Below the pieces are notes generated by a model, which had not been told where the DNA came from, did not search any database, and saw nothing but the letters and a program-made list of their open reading frames with translations. 40,612 nt of DNA from Acanthamoeba castellanii str. Neff (taxonomy: Eukaryota; Discosea; Longamoebia; Acanthamoebidae). The stretch spans positions 1,336 to 41,947 of the forward strand of contig NW_004457661.1 in NCBI RefSeq assembly GCF_000313135.1, given 5' to 3'. The position numbers were made by a program, and so were the translations under genes. Shown one piece after another: positions 1-8,770 of the stretch (position 1 is the first letter of the stretch; each line of letters begins with the position of its first letter).

Positions 1-547
1 GGCGTGCTTGCCTTGTGCATCTTCTTGGCGCAGCTCAGACCACTTGTTGTTGCCTTGGCCGCCACAGCCCGCTTGGTTCGCTCATCGCTGCTCTTTCCTG
101 CACGGGTCGCCTTGGCCTTCGACGTGTGTCCCATGGTGTGGTGTTAGACTTGGTTTGTGTGGTCAACTAGACTGATTTGTTCTACGTTTGCCGGCGTGTA
201 GCGCAAAGATGAATATTCAAATAAATGAATTATAATCAACTTCGGTTTGGTACATACCAGACACACGATCCAGAGGCATCTGGAGTAGTTCTTGTTCCGT
301 CCTTCTTCTTTGTTTTTGTCTCACCCAAATGGCCACTGGAGCTTGATTGACGATGTTTGGTTTGATTTTGTAGACAATTCGATCTTTTTTGTTTGCGTTT
401 GTCTTCGTTTCGATGAGCCATCGAAGGAAGTACTGTGCTGAATGCGATGCGTTCTATACAACAATGCCCGATCTACATGAGCAAACAGAAGATCACAAAA
501 AATGTGCCATTATCACTCGTTAGCACTCGCGCCATTGCTGACGAATG
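1..547. other. No gene supported
   Basis: Short open frames occur on both strands but none has a recognisable domain, a credible splice structure or a convincing start. The first 130 bases are GC-rich and the following 300 are AT-richer. I see nothing further that I can defend. Confidence 0.5.
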
Positions 548-940
548 GGTGTTTATGAGGTCACTATCAGAAACTCCTACGGACGCTAAACACCACTCTC
601 CTCACTCTCACACACTCTCCTTTCTCCTCCTAACTCCGTGGTTCCCGCTCCTAGGAACCACCGTGGGTCGCTCGAGAGGCGTCCCAGAGAGCTGGCTAGC
701 GGCGTCGCACACCGCAACACTCCTGCGCAGGAGAGCCAGCGGGCGGGCGGGCGGGAACCTCTCGCCACGCGAGAGAAGAAAAAACTTGCTGGCTCACCAG
801 CCAGCCTCCCCCTATAACGCCGCCCGTGACACCGTGGTCCGGTCGCACCACCGAGCGGCCACTTCTCCTCGAGAAGCCGGCGTCACGCCGGGCGAGTGCT
901 AACCACTCGTGATAAAGCACGTTTCTGTTTACACAGAAAC
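548..940. repeat. Chain of short perfect hairpins
   Basis: Consecutive inverted repeats seen by eye. 548-555/587-594 is an 8-bp stem with a wide loop. 638-645/654-661 is GTGGTTCC with GGAACCAC. 720-733 is the 14-nt palindrome CTCCTGCGCAGGAG. 759-765/769-775 is CTCTCGC with GCGAGAG. 788-794/799-805 is GCTGGCT with AGCCAGC. 862-867/871-876 is CTTCTC with GAGAAG. 877-883/885-891 is CCGGCGT with ACGCCGG. 893-898/904-909 is CGAGTG with CACTCG. 921-928/933-940 is GTTTCTGT with ACAGAAAC. The last four are back to back. No protein-coding signal explains them. A foldback element or structured transcript is possible. Confidence 0.6.
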
Positions 941-1018
941 TACACATTTCTGAACGGTATTCTTGTCCCCCATTTTCAATTAGTGCCAATCATTGAGTTG
1001 ATTTGACATTCTTATTAG

Positions 1019-2351
1019 AGGACAAGAGGAAGCAAGAGGCCAAACGACATCAGCACCACGTCGAACTCAATGTTGAAGACGAGATGGGACCTGAAGTTGA
1101 AACTGGATTGGAATTGGAATTGGAAGGATCTGACAGCGAATTGGAAGATGAAGAAGATGTAGGCGATGTGATGGGCGAGCCCCCCAACCGCGACCTCCTC
1201 GAAGCGTACCTCCTCGAAGCCGGTGGTGTGGAAGAGGGTCAGGACGGAGATGAGGATTCCGATGAGGACGATGTGGATGACCCAGAGCCCTTGGCCGCAA
1301 AGGAAGAGTTTGGATGGAGCTCCGCCTTGGGCTTCTTCAGCCGCAGCCCACAGGCGCAATTCCCTACCTTCACTTCAAGTTCCCCAAAGCCCGGTACTAC
1401 ATCCCGTTCGGCCCGTGGTGCGGGTGGACTGTGGCGAAGCGCATCCGTCTCGTGGACGACTCCGCACGCCTGGGCACCTGCAGCTACAACCACCGCGCCA
1501 AGTGGCGCATCATCGACAAGTGGTCCACCAAGCTTGGCTGCGGTGAAAGCGACGACAATGGCGAGGCCTCTGCCCTGCGCCATCTGGAGCTCGAGGAGGA
1601 GTGCTTCGCCGAGCTAGAGTCCGCCAGCGACTTGTGAGCTGCGGGCTCCGGCCTGCCGCCCCGTCCGCTGGCCGCCAGCCAAGTTTGAGGGTGCGCATTG
1701 CAGTGACCGCATCCCGTGCTGATGCGCTGTGTGTGTGTGTGTGTGGTTCTTTTGTACTCAGGCGCGGCTCCGGTGTCGGCGCCCACAAGCACCGCTCCGG
1801 CCTCCGCTGCTGGAGATGTACGCCTCTCCTGTCGTGTCGTGTCGTGTCGTGTCGTGTCGTGTCGTGTGCTCATTTCTCTCTTGTCTTTCCATCGACGCAG
1901 CATCGACGCATTCTGAGCGTGTTCTTCAAGGACGGCACCTACCGCAGCTATGTCCTCACCGCGTACGTCATCCGCTCGGCTTCAACGGCAACGACTTCTA
2001 CTACTGACCCGCGTTTTGTGTGCGTGTGCGTGTCGTGTGCGTGCGGGCGCCTCCACTTCGTCGACGGCGCAGGACGTGTGCGATCCAACAGAGTTCGAGT
2101 TCGTGCGCGACCTGGCCACCCGATGTGGCTACGCCTGCAGGTACCACCCCAACACTACACCCTCAGTAAGCTTGTTTTCTAACACACGCTCGTGCAACCA
2201 GACCAAGGCAGGCTACCTGTCCACCTTCCCGTTCGAGACGGCCTTCAATCAGGCCAGCCCTCGATCTACTCCCCGGCCGACCCTGGACAAGGTCTCCTCT
2301 AAGCACGCCCACGAGTTCGCCAAGGTCGCATTGGCAAGAGCGCGGACATGA
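1019..2351 (+). CDS. Hypothetical acidic multi-exon protein
   Basis: Not recognised. A likely first visible exon follows TTATTAG near 1019; the first in-frame ATG is at 1084. It encodes a very acidic, Glu/Asp-rich stretch up to about 1315. The frame then changes and 1365-1633 encodes a compact Trp/Tyr-rich part containing IPFGPWCGW and WRIIDKW, followed by a GTGAG donor at 1634. Further coding pieces lie near 1762-1820, 1900-1970 (FFKDGTYRSYVLTA) and 2068-2351, ending TGA. Pieces are separated by introns that hold GT and GTCGT microsatellites. Exact junctions are uncertain, especially between the acidic part and the IPFGP part, where an intron or a frameshift would both fit. No function is assigned. 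Confidence 0.4.
1831..1867. repeat. GTCGT pentanucleotide microsatellite
   Basis: About seven pure copies of GTCGT, inside a likely intron (GTACGC donor near 1819, ACGCAG acceptor near 1900). A (GT)n run lies at 1727-1745 in the preceding intron. The same pentamer family recurs at 11424-11622 and 29691-29824. Confidence 0.85.
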
Positions 2352-2379
2352 GGCGGGAAAAAGGCATGCTATGTATGGA

Positions 2380-2736
2380 CTAAATCCGCCTCTTCACCAC
2401 TTCCGTCTCCTTTCCGCCAGTCAGGGTTTCTCTGCCTCGTTTCCGCCTTGGGGTTGGCCAAAAGGCGGAAAAATCTGGCTTTATTTGCTGGCAGTGAATG
2501 TAGTCAAACAAAAACATGCTCTTGTTGCGTATCATTTTGCGTAGTGCACTATGAACCGCATCATACTCGATGTGGTATGAAACATTGTGCATAGTGTTGC
2601 CGCCGTTGCCGTCATGTCTAATAGTCTTTACAACAATGACGTTGCTGTAGGCTTTGTCCATCTTGCTCATGATGGCGACAAACAGGTCATCATCGCTAAT
2701 CTCGTTGCGCTTGTTGTCAAAATGTGTGGTCTTCAT
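2380..2736 (-). CDS. Hypothetical protein, 118 aa
   Basis: Single open frame with an ATG at 2736 and a stop at 2380. The protein is charged, with a plausible globular central part (DDLFVAIMSKMDKAYSNV) and a basic C-terminus rich in Arg and Lys. No known family recognised. It converges with the split gene ending at 2351, with only about 30 bases between their stops, which fits a real 3'-to-3' gene arrangement. It could be a chance frame; nothing but composition and a real ATG supports it. Confidence 0.35.
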   Translation of the reverse strand: MKTTHFDNKRNEISDDDLFVAIMSKMDKAYSNVIVVKTIRHDGNGGNTMHNVSYHIEYDAVHSALRKMIRNKSMFLFDYIHCQQIKPDFSAFWPTPRRKRGRETLTGGKETEVVKRRI

Positions 2737-3228
2737 GACTTGCGCTCAGCGTAAACTAGAAAGCTGCAACATGTTACTCGATGCTGCCTCTTGTCTGTAG
2801 CGTCACTGCACAACAAAAGCAACAGCGTCCAACAGTTAACAGAACGGGCCTATTCATGCGCGTATATATTTCTGTAGTCGGCTTAGCCTGTAGAACAAGC
2901 ACACCAACCACCAAAAAGGTCGCCAAAACGCCATTTGGCTGTTTCGACGATTGCAAAACAGAAATAGGCACAGAAAAAAAGGCATGGTTCTCGATTGCTA
3001 GCACCTTGCAAAATACGACTCAAATAGCAACACCAACAACACCAACAATAAAAGTCACAACTGCCAAATGGCGTTTATTTGCACCAGCGCATTCAGGCTT
3101 GCACATTCGACAGCGCAGATAATAGGCCACTCTTGATAAAGAGCCCCTCGAGCTATGCTGGATACCAGTGGACACCTCGGTCTTGCGCATCACATTAAGA
3201 GGAGAGGAAAAAGAGGCGTTGAGTGTGA
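2737..3228. other. Intergenic, nothing supported
   Basis: Frames of 76 and 113 residues exist on opposite strands over 2774-3122 but start at non-ATG codons and show no domain. The stretch is AT-richer than the flanking genes. It probably holds the 3' flank of the GTPase gene ending at 3229. Confidence 0.4.
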
Positions 3229-4497
3229 CTAGATGATTTGGCCGACAGCCCGTTGCATTACGACGCCAACAATATCGCCGAGCTTGGAAAGCCAGCTGCG
3301 CTTCTTGCGCTTCTTGCGCTCCTGCTCGAGATCGTGGCGGGCCCGCTGCGCCTCCTGTCGAAGGGTCTCCACGTACTGCACCATTTCTGCGTGGCGACGC
3401 TGGCCTTCCGCGATTTGACCGTTGGCCTCTCCGATCTGCCGACCAAAATCTTCGACCTGCTGTTTGGCCTCGGCGATCTTTTGTTCCATCGACGTTATGA
3501 CGCCCTCGAGCTGGACCACCCGGTCGCGAGCGAGCTCGATCTCCTTGATCTTCTCGTGGCGGTAGGGAATGGCCAGATCCATCGCCTGCAGGAGCCTGTT
3601 TCGCATCGCGGCCGCCTTGTTACTCTTGAAGTCAAACGGCCGGGAGCCGGAGGCCAGCTCGGGATCGTGATCGATGAAGACGTGATTGAAGGGCTTGTTC
3701 GCCGGCCAGTCGATCAGGCGCATGGCCATACCCACGATCTCGTCGTCGTAGGCCTGCGTGCGGTCGCTACGTACCGGCATCAGATTGAAGACGAAGACCA
3801 CCGAGGTCGTCTGGAAATTGTAAGCGTTGCGCAGGGCTTCGTAGGCTGCAAAATCGGACGCCTCGAGCCTGCCGCCGCGGCCGGGCGCAAACACGTACAT
3901 GATGATGTGCTCGCCTGGCTGGGCGAACGCCTGGCCGATGGCCTGCTTGTTCGCGGCCATCCGCGCCGGGTCGTGCTCGATCAGGCCCGGCACGTTGTGC
4001 ACGTGCACCACCTGCGGGGTCTCGCCGCTGTCGCCCGAGAGCACGGCCGTACGGAACTCGGCATTTTTCGTGCAGGCGCCGACCTGCCAGGCGTGATTGA
4101 AGGCGTTTTCTTGGAGGAAGATGTTGCACAGGAAGGACTTGCCAACGCCGGGGTTCCCCACGACCACCAGCGAGATGTCGGGAGAGACGGTGGCGGTGGC
4201 GATGGTGATGTCGCAGAGCACGACGAGCAACAGCACCAGACCCTGCAACTCGTCTCTGCGGATGAGCACCGTCCTCGTCGCGGAGCAATGCCCGTCTCTC
4301 GCCGGGCTGCGTCTGGCTCCCCAGAAGGTGGGCCATTTCCATCCCACCTTTCGAGCGATAGCGACGCCCAAAGGAGTCGAAGGAGGCGGAAGGACCGACG
4401 TTGATGTCCGAACGGCGGGCTTGTTCGTGTCGACGTCACCGTCGAGGTGGCAGACGCTGCCCATCGCGGGGCGGGCGTTGACGCGAGAACCGCTCAT
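3229..4497 (-). CDS. Membrane-anchored AIG1/GIMAP-like P-loop GTPase
   Basis: Predicted 422 aa from ATG 4497. Residues 84-104 form a hydrophobic segment (signal anchor or TM). It is followed at 114-121 by a Walker A motif, GNPGVGKS, and at 168-171 by NVPG in the place of the G3 motif DxxG. At 236-241 VFNLMP sits where a TKxD or NKxD base-recognition motif would be. Residues about 312-395 are a long Glu/Gln/Arg coiled coil, and the end is a basic amphipathic tail (KKRKKRSW then a hydrophobic helix). This layout (anchor, GTPase, coiled coil, membrane-active tail) resembles septin-like immunity GTPases of the AIG1/GIMAP group. That is inferred from motifs only. The first 80 residues look unlike a folded domain, so a 5' intron is possible. 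The gene is divergent from, and paralogous in layout to, the gene at 5009-6130. Confidence 0.7.
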   Translation of the reverse strand: MSGSRVNARPAMGSVCHLDGDVDTNKPAVRTSTSVLPPPSTPLGVAIARKVGWKWPTFWGARRSPARDGHCSATRTVLIRRDELQGLVLLLVVLCDITIATATVSPDISLVVVGNPGVGKSFLCNIFLQENAFNHAWQVGACTKNAEFRTAVLSGDSGETPQVVHVHNVPGLIEHDPARMAANKQAIGQAFAQPGEHIIMYVFAPGRGGRLEASDFAAYEALRNAYNFQTTSVVFVFNLMPVRSDRTQAYDDEIVGMAMRLIDWPANKPFNHVFIDHDPELASGSRPFDFKSNKAAAMRNRLLQAMDLAIPYRHEKIKEIELARDRVVQLEGVITSMEQKIAEAKQQVEDFGRQIGEANGQIAEGQRRHAEMVQYVETLRQEAQRARHDLEQERKKRKKRSWLSKLGDIVGVVMQRAVGQII

Positions 4498-5008
4498 TCC
4501 GAGAAAGAGCTTTTGGGCTTGAGAAAATGTTAGGGGAGCAGAGGGGGGGTTGAGAAGTCGGTAGGTCCCCTGACGTCTTTGCGAGTGCGCGATGGCGAGG
4601 CCGATGTGTTGGCTGGTGGGGGTGGAGGTTTTGTTCCAACCCCGCCGTTTTTATAGGTAGCTCAGCTGTGTCGACTCTGTCCCGGCCACCACGCCATTGG
4701 GTGGGACATGTCCCCACAACGCGACAGCCAATGGGTGGGCTTGTCCAAAAAAAGAAAAAACTTTTCGACTTGGTTCCTCAGCCGCCTGATTGGTTGGGAC
4801 AGTTGAGGGACAATGTTCGGCCAACGAGGCATTTTCGCGGACATACGCCAACCACGGACGCTTTTTTCTTTCTTTTTTTGATTGGGCGGACGCGTTCCTC
4901 CCCCCGAAAAAAGGCACAATAAAACGCGTCGTTGTTTGTCGTCCGTTTTTTGCTGTACCCACTCACCCACATCCGACCATACCGGTCAGTCGCTCACTAC
5001 TTGGCGGC
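4498..5008. promoter_or_regulatory. Shared bidirectional promoter of the GTPase pair
   Basis: 511 bases between two divergent ATGs. For the minus gene a perfect TATAAAAA reads at 4655-4648, about 150 bases before its ATG. For the plus gene an ACAATAAAAC stretch at 4916-4925 is the best TATA-like site, about 85 bases before its ATG. Four ATTGG/CCAAT-type boxes lie between: GCCATTGGGTGGGACATGTC at 4693, GCCAATGGGTGGGCTTGTCC at 4727, GATTGGTTGGGAC at 4788 and ATTGGGCGG at 4881. The first two are near-identical direct repeats 34 bases apart. This suggests co-regulation; it is sequence inference only. Confidence 0.55.
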
Positions 5009-6130
5009 ATGACGTTGACAACGCGCGCATTGTGTTCCTACGACGGTGCTGCCCGTCTGCTTCTTCTAGTCAGCGCCGCCTATCTCCTGATGACATTGTT
5101 GTCGGTGGCGGTACTTGACGCGGACGGAGCCGCGGGACCGAACGCACCTGTAACTCCCGATCAGCCCTGCGTGGACATGATCATCACCAGTGGTCCGGGC
5201 AGAGGCAAGTCCACGGTAGGCAACATCGCCGCTGGCCGAGCGGTGTTTGCGACGGCGTTTCAGCCCACCCACGTGACCACCGAGAACGCCTGGGCCGTGT
5301 CGCAGTCGGTGCGCTTCCCCGGCGAGGCACCCCTCGCCTTGGTGGTGCACGACACGCCCGGCCTGGACCAGGACGCACACTACCCCCGTCACCGCGCCCA
5401 ACTTCAGCGGGCCTTTGAAGGCCCGTGTCGCCAGCGCCAGATCGTCGCCTTCGTGCTGGCCGTCGCAGCGAGCGGCCGCATCAGCGCCAACGACGTACGG
5501 CAGCTGGAGGCCATCGTGCGGGCCTATGACCTGCGGCCCGAGAGCGTCATCCTCGTGTTCAACATGATGCCCGCGCTGGCGCCGGCAGCTGCGGAAGCTT
5601 ACATGGTGGAAGCCGTCGCCGCGATGCCGCCCTTGCTTCGGCCGTACGCGGCCAATCGTCTGGCCGTGCCGTACCTGGAGAGGCTGGCCAACGACAACCT
5701 CGAGCAGCGCCAGGCGTTCGTCGCTTCGGGCTCTGGCGAGGCGCAACGCGTACGGGATAGCCTCGCCGAAGCGCTGTCGAGAGCCTCGCCCGGATCGTAC
5801 GTGCTGGTACGGCCAGAGGCCCTCTTGTCGGCCGCCGAGACGTCCGAGAAGCTACACCAGGAAAAGTTGCGACTTGAACGAGAGCGTCAGCGCCTCGAAG
5901 CCGAGAGGAGAGCCCAGGAGCTCCGGTTGGAGCAGGCGAGGCGGCAAGAAGAACTACAGCGCCAAGAGAATGAGCGTCTCGCGCTGCAGCGCGAGCGCGC
6001 CGAAGCCGAGAGGAGAATCCAGGAGGCCCAACTGCAGCAGGCGAGAGAGCAGGAGGAGCACCGTCGATCCGTGCTCAGTTCGGTGGCGCGCGAGGGAAAA
6101 AGATTCCTCAAGAGGATCCGTCTTCGCTGA
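5009..6130 (+). CDS. Membrane-anchored AIG1/GIMAP-like P-loop GTPase
   Basis: 373 aa from ATG 5009. The frame is open upstream of it, but this is the first good ATG and it gives a clean N-terminal hydrophobic segment at residues 15-36. Walker A is GPGRGKST at 62-69, G3 is DTPG at 115-118, and VFNMMP at 183-188 replaces the usual TKxD/NKxD. That is the same substitution as in the divergent neighbour and argues that the two are paralogs. Residues about 283-355 are an uninterrupted Glu/Arg/Gln coiled coil. The C-terminus is strongly basic (GKRFLKRIRLR), a likely lipid-binding tail. Expected role by family: GTP-dependent assembly on an internal membrane. Substrate and partners are unknown. No intron is needed. 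Confidence 0.72.
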   Translation: MTLTTRALCSYDGAARLLLLVSAAYLLMTLLSVAVLDADGAAGPNAPVTPDQPCVDMIITSGPGRGKSTVGNIAAGRAVFATAFQPTHVTTENAWAVSQSVRFPGEAPLALVVHDTPGLDQDAHYPRHRAQLQRAFEGPCRQRQIVAFVLAVAASGRISANDVRQLEAIVRAYDLRPESVILVFNMMPALAPAAAEAYMVEAVAAMPPLLRPYAANRLAVPYLERLANDNLEQRQAFVASGSGEAQRVRDSLAEALSRASPGSYVLVRPEALLSAAETSEKLHQEKLRLERERQRLEAERRAQELRLEQARRQEELQRQENERLALQRERAEAERRIQEAQLQQAREQEEHRRSVLSSVAREGKRFLKRIRLR

Positions 6131-6485
6131 TCGCCACCAAAGAAAGGGAAACAAGGAGAGTAAGAAGAATTATTCGGTTTTCTTTCAAAGAAGGCCAAGA
6201 TGCGCAACTCGCCAATCGGTGCGCAAAAAGTGAAGAACCACGGACATTAATTGATTGCCATGGCAGTCGCTATTGTCTTGGTGGTTCGCGCCACGCGCAC
6301 GGTGGTCTGGGGCGAGCTCACGACCGATGAAATGAGGCTAACCCTCAATGAGGCCACGGAGGTCCATCATGACCCGCCCCTGCTGGGCCGCTTCCTTTGT
6401 CTCAAGCCAGTGGCGTACCCCCTACCCCAGTCTTCACCTGAAGCCCATGTGGCCATCCTACGGGATCAGTGAAGAGAATGAAATA
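6131..6485. other. 3' flank and unassigned stretch
   Basis: Follows the GTPase stop. A 73-residue frame (6251-6472) has no recognisable domain. It could be an upstream exon of the PP2C-like piece that follows, but I cannot join it convincingly. Confidence 0.35.
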
Positions 6486-6761
6486 TCATTTCTGGTCTTG
6501 ACGCCTCTCGGTGGCGTTTGCCCGCACACAACTGCACGGGCCCAAGCGACAATGAGTAGTGACCATTATGCCTTGGTGCTCATTACGGACGGCCTCTCTG
6601 ACTTTGTGTCTGACCTTCGTTTGGCCGAGTTGGTGCGTGCTGGAGCCAACACCAACACTCCCCAAATGATTGCCGACGCTATGGTGTGCGAGGCCAAGCT
6701 CTGTCGAAGCTCGGACAACATGAGCGCCATGGTCATTTTCAACCCAACGAGCCATTGCTGA
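6486..6761 (+). pseudogene. C-terminal fragment of a PP2C-type phosphatase
   Basis: The frame ending at TGA 6761 carries two late PP2C (PPM) motifs in the right order and spacing. ALVLITDGLSD has the Asp-Gly metal-binding motif, and about 45 residues later SSDNMSAMVIF has the Asp-Asn motif near the end of the catalytic domain. An in-frame ATG lies at 6552, but the upstream PP2C motifs (RxD, DGH, GGD) are not visible, so only the last third of the roughly 250-residue domain is present. It is immediately followed by an inserted F-box/ankyrin block. Likely a truncated, non-functional copy; an unrecognised set of 5' exons is the alternative. Confidence 0.6.
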
Positions 6762-6875
6762 ACCGTTTTGCGGTTTTTTGAGGGACCTGCTCTTTCTCGG
6801 CCCATGCTCGTCCGCGACCACAACAGCGAAGACCTGTAACTTTTTCTTAGCCCTGTACAACGACACAACGCACCA

Positions 6876-7333
6876 GCAGCCGAGAGGCAGTCGGCCAAAT
6901 GTTGCAACAAGTTGCGCCAGGATCAAACACGCCCGGTTTGCCTGCTCTCTTTCATATGCCGCCAGAGATCATGGCGCACCTCATGTCGTTCCTCGACAAT
7001 GCCTCATTCTGCCGCGCTCGCGCTGTGGCCGAGTGCTTTTGCGAAGAAGGTCAACAGGAAGTATTCATCATCGTTGTAGCCCAAAATTTCATGAAAGAGA
7101 TCCTCACAAAGGCAGCACTCTGTGCTTATCGCTGTCGGCAATGAGCAAAGTAGGCAGGCAAGCATCTCGCGGTGGCCTTGTCTGGCTGCTTCGTTTGCAG
7201 CAATAGTAATAATTCGCCCGATGATTGCCCAAAAGACGCACCATTTCAAGACGACCATATTGAGCAGCTGCGGTTATGCCATAGCCGGTGCTGCCTTCGC
7301 TACGGTGCTTGAGTAGAAAGCGCACTATCTCCG
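6876..7333. pseudogene. Rearranged F-box/ankyrin fragment (head inverted)
   Basis: Two joined pieces in opposite orientations. 6876-7065 (+) encodes an F-box-like head (PPEIMAHLMSFLDNASF) and matches 17526-17715 in reverse complement at 188 of 190 bases by eye. 7064-7228 reads ankyrin-like repeats on the minus strand (TIAANEAARQGHREMLACLL) and matches 17042-17206 in the same orientation at 164 of 165 bases. 7229-7333 continues a further minus-strand ankyrin-type repeat (ITAAAQYGRLEMVRLL) in another frame. The parts cannot make one protein. F-box proteins normally bridge targets to SCF ubiquitin ligases. Such F-box/ankyrin genes are common in Acanthamoeba and in its giant viruses; which is the source here is unknown. 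Confidence 0.75.
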
Positions 7334-7480
7334 GTGCAGTACATTGAGGCCCTCGCCGATCTGGCCAAGAGCGACAACACCAAGATCCTGCTCTACTCCC
7401 AGGACGCCTCCCACACTGTACAAGACGTGACCAAACAGTTTGGCTCACTCTTTGTTGAAATGGTCATCTCCATGCAGTAA
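7334..7480 (+). pseudogene. Terminal exon of an SPFH/stomatin-like protein
   Basis: Below the usual length cut-off but distinctive. After a CTCCGGTGCAG acceptor the frame reads QYIEALADLAKSDNTKILLY and ends VTKQFGSLF...MQ before TAA at 7478-7480. This is the characteristic end of the SPFH (stomatin/prohibitin/flotillin, Band 7) region, where YxxAL, then N-T-K, then a hydrophobic strand recur. SPFH proteins scaffold membrane microdomains. No upstream SPFH exon is visible; what precedes it is the F-box/ankyrin block, so this is probably an orphan 3' exon cut off by the insertion. Confidence 0.55.
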
Positions 7481-7512
7481 GTGGAGTGTATCAGGGTGGG
7501 GTGTATGTCATA

Positions 7513-8770
7513 TTAGGAGAACACCAGTGCTGTTAATCCATCCCCATCCACCAGGTGATAGAATTCCTTGATGACTTTCTCAATTGACGCCACATTTCCA
7601 TTACCATTCTTACAATCACAGGGCTCATCAGTATTCTTCTGCTGGCAGTGCTTGTTCTTGTGACCCATGAGTTGGATAGTAATGTGTTCCAGCGGGACTG
7701 AGGTGCTGCCCACAACTGCCAACTCTGGATGTGTCCAGAGGCCTGTCCATGCATTTGGGTTGGGTTTGGACCCCTGTTTGGGCTCGTTATAACATATAGC
7801 CGTGGGCCAGGGAAAGGGTCTGTTGGATCTATAATCAATTGGCTCCAGAGGAGTTTCAACAACCCCCTGCTGAGGTCATCATGCACAAGCTTCCAGCCAG
7901 GCTGGGTGTCTGGAGCCACAAGGATGGTGTTTGATTCCTTGTATTGGTACTGGCGTGTGCTGAGCTTGTAAAGTGTGACCCCAGGCTTGAGGAGGCACCA
8001 AAGCAGGAAAGCTGTATTGGTTGGCTGTTGACAATCTTGCTTGAAGAGTGAGAGTCTCTGTATTCAGTGATGTTGGGGAACTGCTCCTTTGAGTTGAGAT
8101 TGATTCCAAACCAGGCCAGCTTGGTGAAGGTGTACTGCTCCCTCCTTGGTCTTCCCTTGATGGTGATGAATCCATGCTCCAACTGGGTGGTGAGCATGTG
8201 TAACAGGTTGTTGATGGTGGTGCCATGAACCACTGAGGTGTCAGGCGGCAGTTCAATGTTGCAGCGCCACTCGCCTCTATCACTACATTTCTCCTTGAAA
8301 GGGCAGGCTACACGAATGGACAACTTTTCATTGTGGATCCACACGATGAGGTTGGTGGGCTGTAGCCACTCAGTCAAGGCCTGTGTGAGGTCATTTCTCA
8401 CTTCCTCAGGAATGCCTTTCTGTTTGTTGTCATACAGTAACTTGTAGGCACGCCTAACAACACTGATAATCTCCCTTCCTTCTTGATTGCTGGCACTGTA
8501 GCGGCCTTCCTTGAGTTCAGTGGTAAGATCTTTCATCCAGCGCTGGGGCGTCACTGTCCTTACTTTGCACAATTCATCCAGAGGACCAGGCTCCTGCGTA
8601 CTGCATCTAGCAGCTGTTGGAGTGGAGATTCCAAGCAGATCAAAGCGATCAAAAGGCAAAGAGAAAGAGACCAACGATACTATGGCTCTTGACGACACAG
8701 CCTCTGTCCCTCCACCCAGCACCCCATCATCAACTTCTTTGTCCTCAACACCAGCTCCGACTCTGCACAT
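7513..8770 (-). CDS. Hypothetical multi-exon protein
   Basis: Not recognised. The best part is about 8620-8045, reading LDELCKVRTVTPQRWMKDL and later LIVWIHNEKLSIRVACPF, NNLLHMLTTQLEHGF and FTKLAWFGINLNS. It is compositionally protein-like and ends near NITEYRDS. Coding character then moves to other frames at 7920-7790 (GWKLVHDDLSRGLLKLLW) and 7725-7513 (a Cys-rich stretch GHKNKHCQQKNTDEPCDC), implying introns or frameshifts that I cannot fix. An ATG exists at 8770 but overlaps the start of the plus-strand zinc-finger gene, so the true start is probably further in. Confidence 0.4.

Noticed and set aside
435..902. 155-residue plus frame
   Set aside because: Runs through the hairpin chain, no domain, composition typical of GC-rich noncoding DNA.
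1530..1640. Nudix-box-like Glu cluster in the acidic gene
   Set aside because: Spacing does not match G-x5-E-x7-R-E-x2-E-E; key Gly and Arg absent.
3238..4404. 388-residue open frame antisense to the minus-strand GTPase
   Set aside because: No domain; it mirrors the GC-rich codon pattern of the real gene, which has Walker A and a coiled coil.
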